Shown here: positions 18,740-28,300 of the stretch, piece by piece
Layout of the letters: each line of letters starts with the position of its first letter
Numbering within the stretch: the stretch's first letter is position 1
Assembly (NCBI RefSeq): GCF_900142205.1
Contig: NZ_FRAA01000009.1
Span: 62,001-126,000 of the forward strand
From: Reichenbachiella agariperforans
Lineage (GTDB): Bacteria > Bacteroidota > Bacteroidia > Cytophagales > Cyclobacteriaceae
Direction of reading: 5' to 3'
DNA: 64,000 nucleotides
Notes under the pieces: model-generated
Database searches by the model: none
The model's input: the letters and a program-made list of their open reading frames with translations, nothing else
Told to the model about the DNA's origin: nothing
Translations under genes and position numbers: made by a program

Positions 18740-19098
18740 TGAAAACAAAACTAATCAGCATACTCTACTTCCTTATTTTCGGAGCATTCGCTTACCTACA
18801 GCTCAATGATCCCGATCCTTTATTTTGGGTCGCAATCTATGGTCTAGTAGCCGTAGTGTCTGCAATACGGCTGTTCGGGTTTTCTCACCCGAGGGTATTC
18901 CTAGGTATCACTATCTTTTTGGTCGGGATCGCTTGTTTTTACATTCCGGGGTTCGTAGAGTACCTAGTCCAACCCAACAAAAATGAGATCGTCGGCGAAA
19001 TGGTCTACAAAAAACCATACATAGAAGAAACCAGAGAGTTTATCGGATTACTCATCGCTGCAGCCTCTACTTTTCATCAATATAAAATCAAAAGCTAA
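18739..19098 (+). CDS. TMEM220-like small membrane protein
   Basis: 119 residues with three or four hydrophobic helices, at about 7-25, 30-45, 52-72 and 100-115. The LQLNDPDPLFWVAIY motif is characteristic of the transmembrane 220 family, whose role is unknown. Its ATG overlaps the TGA of the receptor gene by one base (TGATG), a translational-coupling arrangement that makes it part of the operon. Confidence 0.82.
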   Translation: MKTKLISILYFLIFGAFAYLQLNDPDPLFWVAIYGLVAVVSAIRLFGFSHPRVFLGITIFLVGIACFYIPGFVEYLVQPNKNEIVGEMVYKKPYIEETREFIGLLIAAASTFHQYKIKS

Positions 19099-19163
19099 AT
19101 CAATTTATATTTTGAGTCCTGTGATTATCTTAGTTGTCGATTCCAACTAACGCTATCACTAGA

Positions 19164-20327
19164 ATGCTCAAAACATACGCATGGGTCTGTCTATTGCTGA
19201 CCTTGACTACTGTCAGCTATGCCCAAGACAAGCCTGAACTCCATGTCGGTGGAGCGCTACGATTCAACTACAACCTCTCGACTTGGAAAGATGCCCAAAA
19301 GAAGCGTGGTGGAGATTTCGGGTATGACGTATTCCGTATCAACGCCAAGGCCAAATACAAAGGCGTAAAACTGAACGCCGAATACAGGCTCTATTCACCC
19401 GGTTTCGGTGGTGGCATGCTCAAACAAGGATGGTTTGGCTATGACTTCAACGACAAAAACAATCTACAATTGGGCTTGACGCAGGTTCCTTTTGGCATTA
19501 CGCAATACAACTCTCACACTTGGTTTTTTAGCATCAACTACTATGTCGGACTAGAAGACGACCATGACATGGGCGTCAAATACACTCATATCGGCGAACA
19601 GTGGGAATACGCACTGGCCTTTTTCAAAAACGCAGAAGAGCTGCGCTTTGGCAACAATAGCGACATAGACGATGGCAGATACTCCTACGACATAGCTTCC
19701 AAAGACTGGGACGGAGATGGCGAGTTAGATCTTCGCAACAAAGAAATCAATCAAGTCAATGGGAAGCTGAGTTATAAGTTTGGTTCGGAGACCCGAAAAA
19801 ACAAATTAGGTATCTCAGCAGAATACGGAGGAGTTTACAACCTCGATACCGAGTCGATTAGCCCTAGGTATGCCTTCGCTATTCACTATGAACTCACCGC
19901 AGGACCGCTCAACCTCAAAGCCCAAATATCCACCTACAAAATCACGACAGATGGTCTAATTGGCGAACCGACAGACATCATTGCGATGACTGCCTATGGC
20001 TATCCGTATTTCGTAGCAGCAGCAGCTACCTCCTACACCTTGGGGATCAGCTACGACATTCCCGTTTCTTGGGGGCCTGTCTCCAACTTACAGTTATACA
20101 ATGATTTTGGTTTTTTAGACAAGACCGTCACAAGATTCGAAGACACCTTCATGAATGTTACTGGTGTACTCGTCACTGCGGGGAATATATATTCCTATTT
20201 TGATTTTGCAGCTGGTAAGAACCAACCATGGCTCAACCCTGATTTTGATCACTCATTAGCAGAAGGATCCAGCGTCACGAACCAATGGGAGGCTCGTTTC
20301 AACATCAATTTTGGTTACTATTTTTAG
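19164..20327 (+). CDS. Outer-membrane porin-like beta-barrel protein
   Basis: About 387 residues from the preferred start at 19164, which begins the signal peptide MLKTYAWVCLLLTLTTVSYA; an in-frame ATG at 19134 adds ten non-signal residues. The mature protein alternates polar and aromatic residues throughout, has G-G-x-L-R-F-N near the start and ends in NFGYYF, the terminal-phenylalanine signal of outer-membrane barrels. It resembles phosphate-selective-type porins. As the last gene of the operon it may provide passive entry for the substrate that the dehydrogenase and isomerase process. Confidence 0.8.
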   Translation: MLKTYAWVCLLLTLTTVSYAQDKPELHVGGALRFNYNLSTWKDAQKKRGGDFGYDVFRINAKAKYKGVKLNAEYRLYSPGFGGGMLKQGWFGYDFNDKNNLQLGLTQVPFGITQYNSHTWFFSINYYVGLEDDHDMGVKYTHIGEQWEYALAFFKNAEELRFGNNSDIDDGRYSYDIASKDWDGDGELDLRNKEINQVNGKLSYKFGSETRKNKLGISAEYGGVYNLDTESISPRYAFAIHYELTAGPLNLKAQISTYKITTDGLIGEPTDIIAMTAYGYPYFVAAAATSYTLGISYDIPVSWGPVSNLQLYNDFGFLDKTVTRFEDTFMNVTGVLVTAGNIYSYFDFAAGKNQPWLNPDFDHSLAEGSSVTNQWEARFNINFGYYF

Positions 20328-20329
20328 GG

Positions 20330-22132
20330 CTAAACAGGCAAACTAACATGAAATATGCTCCCCTGTCCTATTGTAGATTCCAACCACATCTTCCCGCCTA
20401 AATCAGTTACGTATTTCTTAACGATAGATAGTCCAAGCCCCGTGGAAGTCTCTCCTCCTGTAGGTTGCGCACTGAGTTTTTGGAATCTTCCAAACATTAC
20501 TTCTTTGTCTTCTTCTGTAAAGCCAGGCCCTTCATCCTGGACCGAAAAGACAATGACTTTTTCGTCATAAGCAACATTTAAGCTCACAGCAGTTTCATGA
20601 CTAGAAAACTTCAAAGCATTCGACAATAGATTTTCCAAAACAAGAAAGAGTAGTAGGTGATCTGTTTGAAGTGAACGAGGAATACCTGTTTCATTTACAT
20701 TTAGACTTATCGATTTCATAGCAGCTGTCGGTTGGTAGCGACTACAGACCTCCTGCAATAGATTACTCACATCCACCTGCTCTTTGAGTACAACACTCTG
20801 GTTTTGTTCCAGCGCATTTACATCCAGTATTTTGGTGATCATATCACTCATACGCTGAGCTGAACTATCCATGAGCGTGACAAACTCTCGGTCTTCCTCG
20901 GTCATTTTAGAGTCACTCACTCTAAGGAGATTTGATATCCCGATGATATGATTCAGCGGTGATCTCAGATCATGCGCCAGTATGCTCACCAGATTATTCT
21001 TCTCCTCATTCAATGCCAGCAACTGAACATTTCTATTCAGTAGTTGTTCATTCTTTCGACTAATATCGGTCTGTTGTTTCTCTATCTGCACTTTTTGAAC
21101 CATCAAGGTCTTGGTGCTCTTGTTGTTATTATAGTATAGTACAACAATCACTATCAAAAACAGTACGACAATTACGAAACCTAGCACCAAAATCTTGCGA
21201 TAGTTTTTCTCCTCTTCCAATCTAAGATTTGCATTTTTAACCATAGCTAACTGCATCTCCTTCTCTTTGGTGAGAATGATAGTTCCCAATTGATCATATT
21301 CGTACAAGTTGTCTATGAATTGAAACACCTCCTGCCCCATGTACTTAGAGGTCAGTTCAGCAATCAATGAAGTAGCTAGAGAATCTGTCAAAAACTCATT
21401 TAGTGGCTCATCCCAATCACTCTGGAGTGGCATGATATATCCATATCCCGTTCCTTTAACTGTGAAAAAATTTTGGCGAGTCAACTCCCCTCCGTTTTTC
21501 AATAACATGAGATAAATCGGTAAATCGATAAAACCAAAACGATTGTCGTGACTACTAATCTCATCCAAAATATTTTGATCGCTTGGGATAAAGTGTGTTT
21601 TGAAATCAATATTAAGACGCCGTTTCAAGTCCGCTAGCATATTTTCATACACCGTACCTTTGATCGTTACAGCTTCCGTCTGACTCATCATCTCAAATAT
21701 CTCGTCATAGCCATGTATGATAGGAGTTCCTTTACTAGACACCAATACAGTGATATCGGTCAGATAGGACTCTGAGAACTTCAAAAACTGCTTTCTCTCC
21801 TCTGTAATCGAAAAAGCCGAAACACCTAAGGTACTTGGGTTTTTCGCATCTCTAGTTTGGACGATAATACTGCTAAAATCCTTGGCCTCTATCCAGTTTA
21901 GTTTCAACTCAATACCATGTTTCTCCTTTACATAAGATTGAAATCCCTCTAAAATCTCACACTCTAAACCATGGAATTTCCCCTTTTCATCTTGATAGAT
22001 AAAAGGTTTAGAAACATACCAGTGTAAATCCAGTGTAGCTACACCCGTACGTTGCGCCTCCTGCCAAGAGTCAGCAAGAGACTTAAAAGAAATAGAAACC
22101 AGTAATAAGCAGAAAAGAATAATTCTACGCAT
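20330..22132 (-). CDS. Sensor histidine kinase with periplasmic solute-binding domain
   Basis: 600 residues. It has a signal sequence, a bacterial extracellular solute-binding family 3-like domain (about 28-265), a membrane helix at about 312-335, a coiled-coil linker, a HisKA domain with H387 in AHDLRSPLNH, and a HATPase_c domain with N-box NLLSNALKFS and G-boxes DEGPGFTEED and STGLGLSI. It should detect a small ligand, perhaps an amino acid, in the periplasm. No response regulator is adjacent, so it is an orphan. The kinase core closely resembles that of the TPR kinase at 46700, including the PTG-x-E-x-STGLGLSI stretch, so the two probably share ancestry. Confidence 0.92.
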   Translation of the reverse strand: MRRIILFCLLLVSISFKSLADSWQEAQRTGVATLDLHWYVSKPFIYQDEKGKFHGLECEILEGFQSYVKEKHGIELKLNWIEAKDFSSIIVQTRDAKNPSTLGVSAFSITEERKQFLKFSESYLTDITVLVSSKGTPIIHGYDEIFEMMSQTEAVTIKGTVYENMLADLKRRLNIDFKTHFIPSDQNILDEISSHDNRFGFIDLPIYLMLLKNGGELTRQNFFTVKGTGYGYIMPLQSDWDEPLNEFLTDSLATSLIAELTSKYMGQEVFQFIDNLYEYDQLGTIILTKEKEMQLAMVKNANLRLEEEKNYRKILVLGFVIVVLFLIVIVVLYYNNNKSTKTLMVQKVQIEKQQTDISRKNEQLLNRNVQLLALNEEKNNLVSILAHDLRSPLNHIIGISNLLRVSDSKMTEEDREFVTLMDSSAQRMSDMITKILDVNALEQNQSVVLKEQVDVSNLLQEVCSRYQPTAAMKSISLNVNETGIPRSLQTDHLLLFLVLENLLSNALKFSSHETAVSLNVAYDEKVIVFSVQDEGPGFTEEDKEVMFGRFQKLSAQPTGGETSTGLGLSIVKKYVTDLGGKMWLESTIGQGSIFHVSLPV

Positions 22133-22249
22133 ATATAATTATATCAGATGACATGCAGTTGTATGGACTGAGCACATCATGCCATTAGTATTACAATGCT
22201 GGTTGTATACTTGAAAGCAATATAATTGGGAAAATGCGTTGTTAAAAGT

Positions 22250-22678
22250 CTATTTGTGTTTTAACCAGTTAAAGGCATTAGATATAGACTGGAAATAGGT
22301 CACATTTGATATTCTTCGTTCTTGAATATCTCTTTGTATATCATCAATTGAAAATTTGGCAAAAATATCATCGGGAAAAACCGCTGCAGCGAATTTCACT
22401 CCCGAACTGATCATTTCCTGAGTAAAAGTACCAGAAATGTATCGTTGAGAATTGTCATCCAGTACTTCTATCTGTCTAGCATCATAGAGGACTTTTTGTG
22501 CACCTTCAAAGGTTACTGCATCTAAAATGCGATCTCCCACTGCTTTGATCTCTTCGAAAGTACAAAAACCCGACCATTTACTCATCAATATACTATCCTC
22601 TGGGCTCCAAAAAACCTTTACGTAGGGTTTGTCTAAATAGACTCTTGACTTGTTAGAAATGACTGGCTCTGACTCCAT
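22250..22678 (-). CDS. STAS/SpoIIAA-like hypothetical protein
   Basis: 142 residues, soluble, no signal peptide. The alternation of beta strands and helices (WSGFCTFEEIKAVGDRIL, then KVLYDARQIEVL and KFAAAVFPDD) looks like the SpoIIAA/STAS-type fold found in many Bacteroidota hypothetical proteins, but no defining motif is present. It lies 118 bp upstream of the sensor kinase on the same strand, so a role in that signalling pathway is possible but not shown. Confidence 0.72.
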   Translation of the reverse strand: MESEPVISNKSRVYLDKPYVKVFWSPEDSILMSKWSGFCTFEEIKAVGDRILDAVTFEGAQKVLYDARQIEVLDDNSQRYISGTFTQEMISSGVKFAAAVFPDDIFAKFSIDDIQRDIQERRISNVTYFQSISNAFNWLKHK

Positions 22679-22771
22679 AGAATATCAAATAGTTTCAAAA
22701 TGATACTCAAAAGTAATTTTTAATCCTTTAAAAAAACAGAGTAAAAACGCATAAATAAATAAGCATTTTTC

Positions 22772-23809
22772 CTAAAAATGTTTCCATCCTTGCGCCTGTA
22801 AAGGCACTGTATTCCCACCTTTGGTGACTAGTTTATGGCCATTTTCTTTCTTATCGATATAGCCTATAGCTGATACATCTGGCAAGTTTTTGATCTTTTC
22901 AAAATCTGTCTGACTGATCGTAAACAGAAGTTCATAATCTTCACCTCCATTGAGTACACAGGTCACAGGATCCATTTTAAATTCCACAGCTGTATTATAC
23001 GTTACCTCATCTATTGGTAGCTTATCCTCATAAATGGTAATTCCCACTTCAGACTGTTTAGCGATATGAAACAACTCGGAAGCCAATCCGTCCGAAACAT
23101 CAATCATCGACGTAGGTACGACTCCTGCCTCTTCTAATTCGAAAATCACATCCATTCTTGCACTCGGTTTGAGCTGCCTCTTGACGATATACTCATAAGC
23201 AGAGATATCAGGCTGCATCTCAGGATTCGTTTTGAAGACTTCCTTCTCTCGCTCCAGCACTGTCAGTCCCATCAGTGCACCTCCCAAATCACCCGTAACA
23301 CAGATAATATCATTCTCCTCAGCATTTTTTCTATAAGAAACTTGCTCCTTACTGGCCTCTCCTATCGCCGTGACCGATATGATCAACCCTGTCGGAGACG
23401 ATGTAGTATCACCTCCGATCAAATCCACAGCATAATCTTCACAGGCGAACTTTACCCCTTCATAAAACGACTCCACCGCTTCTACCGAAAAACGATTGCT
23501 AAGCCCCAGGCTCACCGTTATTTGTTTAGGCTTGCCGTTCATCGCGGCGATATCAGAGACATTGACAGCCACGGACTTGTATCCGAGATGTTGCAGCGGG
23601 ATATATGATAAGTCAAAATGCACCCCTTCCACTAGCATATCGGTAGTCACCAGTTTCACCTTTGCCCCACTCTCTATCACAGCCGCATCATCACCTATCC
23701 CTACCAAAGTCTCAGGGTTCTTGTGTCCAAAAGACTTACTGATACGATCTATTAGACCAAACTCACCAATCTCTCCTATTTCTGTTCTTTTTTCTTTCTC
23801 CTGTGACAT
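22772..23809 (-). CDS. thiL: Thiamine-phosphate kinase
   Basis: Phosphorylates thiamine phosphate to thiamine diphosphate with ATP. The 345-residue protein begins with GEFGLIDRIS and has the AIR-synthase-like fold with GIGDDAAVI, TTDMLVEGVHFDL and SVAVNVSDIAAM in the N-terminal half. IGGDTTSSP and MIDVSDGLASEL follow, all characteristic ThiL metal/ATP motifs. One base separates it from the methylmalonyl-CoA epimerase gene upstream, so they form an operon despite unrelated pathways. Confidence 0.95.
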   Translation of the reverse strand: MSQEKEKRTEIGEIGEFGLIDRISKSFGHKNPETLVGIGDDAAVIESGAKVKLVTTDMLVEGVHFDLSYIPLQHLGYKSVAVNVSDIAAMNGKPKQITVSLGLSNRFSVEAVESFYEGVKFACEDYAVDLIGGDTTSSPTGLIISVTAIGEASKEQVSYRKNAEENDIICVTGDLGGALMGLTVLEREKEVFKTNPEMQPDISAYEYIVKRQLKPSARMDVIFELEEAGVVPTSMIDVSDGLASELFHIAKQSEVGITIYEDKLPIDEVTYNTAVEFKMDPVTCVLNGGEDYELLFTISQTDFEKIKNLPDVSAIGYIDKKENGHKLVTKGGNTVPLQAQGWKHF

Positions 23810-23810
23810 G

Positions 23811-24212
23811 TTATTCTTTGATTTCTTGACATAGCTCTATCAACACCCCGTTGGTAGATTTTGGATGTAAAAAGCAGATACGTTTGTTATCAGCGCCCTC
23901 CTTGGGTATCTCTTGAACAAACTCAAAACCCTCTGACTGAAGACGCTCAATCTCGTATTGTATATCCTCTACCTCAAACGCCAAGTGATGTATTCCTTCT
24001 CCCCGCTTATTTATAAACTTAGCAATCGCCCCTTGTGGGTCATGCCCTTCGAGTAGCTCTACCTTCGTCTCTCCCAATTGAAAAAATGAAGTTTCCACCC
24101 CCTCCGATGCAACGAACTCAGACTTGTATACTGCCTGTCCAAACAGCTTCTTAAAAAGAAGATTACTCTGTTCCAGATTCTTAACAGCAATACCTACATG
24201 TTCTAATTTCAT
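23811..24212 (-). CDS. mce: Methylmalonyl-CoA epimerase
   Basis: Interconverts the (R) and (S) epimers of methylmalonyl-CoA in propionate/succinate metabolism. The 133-residue vicinal-oxygen-chelate protein has the typical length and motifs: LEHVGIAVKNLE with the first metal-binding His, GEGIHHLAFEVEDI with the second, and a C-terminal VLIELCQE carrying the catalytic Glu. It is the first gene of a two-gene unit with thiL and is divergent from the iron-sulfur assembly gene. Confidence 0.95.
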   Translation of the reverse strand: MKLEHVGIAVKNLEQSNLLFKKLFGQAVYKSEFVASEGVETSFFQLGETKVELLEGHDPQGAIAKFINKRGEGIHHLAFEVEDIQYEIERLQSEGFEFVQEIPKEGADNKRICFLHPKSTNGVLIELCQEIKE

Positions 24213-24257
24213 CCGAGTTGAGAGGTTAATTATTTAAATTAATTCTAATTAAATCCT

Positions 24258-24265
24258 TACTTTTG
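24258..24265 (+). promoter_or_regulatory. Candidate -7 promoter box for the iscA-like gene
   Basis: TACTTTTG matches the Bacteroidota -7 consensus TAnnTTTG and lies 66 bp before the ATG at 24332. No good TTTG -33 box is at the expected distance, so this is a partial match. Confidence 0.4.
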
Positions 24266-24331
24266 CAAAGAGAATGAAACTTTTCATCAAGCTGAAGAGT
24301 TCTATCTAAATAATATTGAATAGTAAAATTT

Positions 24332-24658
24332 ATGCTAAAGGTATCAGAAAAAGCGTTGACGAGAATTGTAGAATTGAAAAAGACAGAAGGTCACCCTGAG
24401 TCACACAATCTACGTGTGGCAGTAAAAGGAGGCGGTTGTTCCGGATTGATGTACGATCTTTCGTTTGATGATCAAATCACGGACAAAGATGACGTGTTTG
24501 AAGATAAAGGTGTAAAAGTGATCGTAGACAAAAAAAGTCTCTTCTATTTACTAGACACCACTTTGGACTTCTCAGATGGATTGAACGGCAAAGGATTTCA
24601 GTTCGTAAACCCAAATGCCACACGTACGTGCGGATGCGGTGAGAGTTTTGCTGTATAA
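24332..24658 (+). CDS. Iron-sulfur cluster assembly/insertion protein (IscA/ErpA/HesB family)
   Basis: 108-residue A-type carrier that delivers Fe-S clusters to apoproteins. The three conserved cysteines are present in GGGCSGLMY and the terminal TCGCGES motif, with the usual spacing. The length is typical. It stands alone between divergent mce and a long gene-free stretch; no suf or isc genes are linked here. Whether it is an IscA, SufA or ErpA orthologue cannot be told from the sequence alone. Confidence 0.95.
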   Translation: MLKVSEKALTRIVELKKTEGHPESHNLRVAVKGGGCSGLMYDLSFDDQITDKDDVFEDKGVKVIVDKKSLFYLLDTTLDFSDGLNGKGFQFVNPNATRTCGCGESFAV

Positions 24659-24757
24659 TTAGGTAATATCTACAGCAAACTACAACATAAAGCTATCACC
24701 TAAAATTAGGGGATTCCCTTAAATTTTGTTAAAAAGAGATAATATAGAAGTCATAAG

Positions 24758-24788
24758 TTTGCAATTTGGTATGCATGTCATACTTTTG
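24758..24788 (+). promoter_or_regulatory. Bacteroidota-type promoter in gene-free region
   Basis: TTTG at 24758-24761 and TACTTTTG at 24781-24788 are separated by 19 bp, the expected -33/-7 spacing. The first gene downstream starts more than 500 bp away and a terminator lies at 24918, so this promoter would make a short RNA of about 150 nt. Confidence 0.5.
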
Positions 24789-24842
24789 TCAAACAATAAC
24801 AGAGAAACAAAGAGATAAAAAATATTTGATCTTAATTTCAGT

Positions 24843-24859
24843 TTGGCACGGTGTTAGCA
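24843..24859 (+). promoter_or_regulatory. Sigma-54 (RpoN) promoter
   Basis: TTGGCACGGTGTTAGCA matches the sigma-54 consensus, with GG at 24845-24846 and GC at 24857-24858 separated by exactly 10 bp. It drives rightward into a gene-free region ending in a terminator. Confidence 0.72.
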
Positions 24860-24869
24860 ATAACATTAA

Positions 24870-24950
24870 CAATTAAAAGTTAAGATTATAAAGGTAAGTT
24901 TAGGTTAGGTTGGTTTAGGGGTTGCACCGCAAGGGCAGCCCCTTCTTTTT
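24870..24950 (+). ncRNA. Candidate sigma-54-dependent small RNA
   Basis: The segment runs from about 12 nt after the sigma-54 promoter to the T tract of a terminator, about 80 nt. The part before the hairpin is nearly free of C and rich in G/T, and therefore likely single-stranded, which would suit base pairing with C/A-rich targets. No open frame with a start codon fits. The boundaries are inferred from promoter and terminator only. Confidence 0.5.
24918..24950 (+). terminator. Intrinsic terminator of the candidate small RNA
   Basis: Arms GGGGTTGC and GCAGCCCC (8 bp, one G-U pair) enclose a 9-nt loop and are followed by TTCTTTTTT. It lies 260 bp past the iscA-like stop codon, too far to be simply that gene's terminator. 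Confidence 0.75.
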
Positions 24951-25315
24951 TGGAATAAATCCGTAAAACACACACATATTTAAAATCAGTCTATAAAGTT
25001 TTTTTGGATCAGTCGGTATTTCTGGGGTTAAAAATCAATACTTCTATATTCATTATTCCCACCATTCAAATATTACATACAGGTTTCATCTTGTATCTGT
25101 ACTATTCATAGATTTCTGAAGTTTATAAAAAAGTTCCTTTCCGTTTCATTTCATGCTCAATTAGAATTTATTAGTTGAATAGGGGCACTAGAACAATCTT
25201 TAGTCTTTCTACATACGTCAGAGGCAACTCACTTCGGGTTCACGTCACGCATCACTATGCTTAACTACCAAATTATATTACTCACTCATTAATTTAGCGT
25301 TAAATTTGCCCGTGC
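24951..25315. other. 365-bp AT-rich leader region before the hybrid sensor gene
   Basis: No gene, repeat or hairpin of note. It contains a candidate -7 box TAAATTTG at 25301-25308 directly before the hybrid sensor start, with no matching -33 TTTG. Confidence 0.5.
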
Positions 25316-25333
25316 ATGATTAGCCAGACGGTA

Positions 25334-28300
25334 ATGAACAGGATTTTTTCTCATATCACCAGACTATTCGTTACTCTCTTTTTGTTTTTAGTAATCAGTC
25401 CTACCTACAGCCAACGTGCCCAGCTTTTTACTACAGATTCTGAGTTGCCTAGTAGTTTGATTTTTGACCTTCATCAAGACAATAAAGGTCAAATATGGAT
25501 GGCAACCGAAGATGGGCTATGCAGGTATGATGGTGCAAAAATCACCACCTACAAGACCAACAATAGCAACATACTTAACAACTATTCAAAATTCATTTTT
25601 GAAGACAGCAAGGGTCACTTATTTTTTGGCTTTTTCAATGGTCTACAAGTTTATGATCACAATACGGATAGATTTACTACTATCCCCTTGTTGCTTGAAA
25701 ACGGCACTCCTTTTTACGCCCACACTATGGCCATACTAGAGCGAAAAAATGGAGATATATTGATAGGCAGTTCAGGGCTTGGTATTTTCAAACTAAACGA
25801 GGACAGCACACAATTGGTGGGCAAGCAAATGCCTAACCTAATTTCGGGCAACCTGATCCGATACCTTTTCGAAGACCAAAACCAAAACTTATGGATTGCT
25901 ACCAATGACGAAGGTCTTTATAAAGTCACTATGGATGGACGGTCTTTCAACTACTTTGCCAGTGACTCTAGAGATTTCAAAGAAGTTTCTGCTATTGTTC
26001 AAAACAACAAGGGGCAAATATTCATTGGTACGACTTACAATGGTTTTTATGAATACCTTTCTCAATCAGATAGTTTTAATCATATCAACAGCATGCCTTC
26101 AAACATGCCCATAGTCACGCTTAATATCCGAAAACAAGACGACAAAATACTGATAGGGACGGATGGTTACGGAATAAAGTACTTTGACCCAATAACCCGA
26201 AAAATATCCAATCTCAATTTCGAAATCTCTAACCTAGATTTATCCAAATCTAAAGTACATTCTATATTAGAAGATATGTCAGGAAATACTTGGCTTGGCT
26301 TATTTCAAAAAGGAGTCGCACTGATTCCTTCAAACGAAAATAATTTTGACTACATAGGTAATCAATCCATCAAAAGTAATTTAATCGGAACCAAGTATAT
26401 CATGTCCTTGTGGAAAGACCATGCAGGAGATCTCTGGGTTGGAAGTGACGGTGATGGTGTTTATAAACTTAGTAAAGATAATAACGAACAATACACAGTC
26501 TCTATAACGTACGACAGTTCTCCCTCTACAGTATTGAGCGTTTTCGAAGACTCTAATCACAATTTATGGTTGGGATCATACGGAGAAGGCTTGTATCTAT
26601 ACAACAGAAAAAGCAAAGTATTTGAAAAGTTCAAACTACTTTTAGATCACTTGTCCAAGCCAATAGAAAATGTCACCTTCATAACAGAAGATAATCATGG
26701 AAAGCTATGGCTAGGAACACTTGGTGGAGGAATATTTTCTATCCAACTCAATTCAATGAAAGTGACACAACTGAGCTCCTTTACTCCAAACCCTACGAAC
26801 AATGACAACAGTGTGCTGCACAATAATTGGGTTAGTTCGCTATATACCTCCCGAGATGACAAGCTCTACATTGGCACCTATGACGGTGTTAGCTGCCTGG
26901 ATTTAAACTCTGGTCATTTCTCGCTATTGAACAATATTCGAGACGAATTCAAAGGAAAGATTATTTATTCCCTGCACGAAGACTCGTTTGGCCAAATGTG
27001 GTTTGGCACGTCTCAAGGTTTGATATCATTTAACCCAACGACTAATGAACTGGTTAGTTATACTATAGAAGATGGTCTGCCAAGCAACGTAATATGTGGT
27101 ATTAGAGCTAATGGGGATAAACTTTGGATCAGTACTAATTACGGAATATCTCAATTTGACACCTCGACAGGCATCTTTTTCAATTACTACTATAACGATG
27201 GCCTACAGGGCAACGAATTTGCAAAAAGCTGCTCATTCAAGGATAAAAAAGGCAATATTTATTACGGAGGTATCAATGGGATCACCATATTTAAGCCAAA
27301 TGAGATAAAAACTAAAGTCAGAGAACCAGAAATTAATATAACCGCCCTTTACCTTGGCAATCAACCTGTCAATACAAACACTAAATCAGGCAGCTATCAG
27401 GTAACTCAACAGTCTATACTAGAAACAAATCACATCGATCTATCCCATAACGACAATTCCTTCACCATCGAATTTACTGCCATGGAATTCAGTAACCCTC
27501 AAAGGATCAACTACTATTACTCCATGGACAACAGCAAATGGATCGGGCTTCAACCAGGCACCAACACAGTCACCTTTAGTAATCTGAGTCCCGGCTCCTA
27601 CCAGTTTAGAGTTAGATCTAAAGACTACAATACCTTATCAGAGCCGAAGACACTAAGTATCCAAATCCACCCTGCCTGGTACCTGTCTGGATGGGCCAAA
27701 ATCCTATATTCTATTACCACAGCTTTGATACTCTGGATTATCTATTTCTTGCTTCGCCAACGGCTGGAAATACGAAAAAAAATGAAAGCTCAACAACAGG
27801 ATCAAAAAATAAACCAAGCCAAGCTAGAGTTTTTCATCAATATATCACACGAGATCAGAACCCCTATTACTCTAATTATCAATCCTCTCCGAAAACTCAT
27901 TAAACAAGATACCGATGAGAAAAGACACCGTGATTATTTTATAATGCAGCGCAGTGCCGAACGAATCCTGAAGCTCGTTAACCAGTTGTTAGATATCAGA
28001 AAAATTGACAAAGGGCAACTGAAAATGAAATTTCAGGAAACAGATATCATCCAATTTTTACAAGAGACCAGTTTGATATTTGATGAGCAAATACATGGAA
28101 AGGACATTAAGTTTAGTATCAATGCTTCAAAAAACACCTTGGTATATCTCGACCCAAACCATTTTGATAAAGTAATCCAAAACATTCTTTCTAACGCCAT
28201 CAAATATACGCCACATCAGGGTGAGATAGATATTTATGTCAAACAAGGAACAGATGAAACGCACAAACCCTCCTACATATCCATCGAAGTTTATGACACA

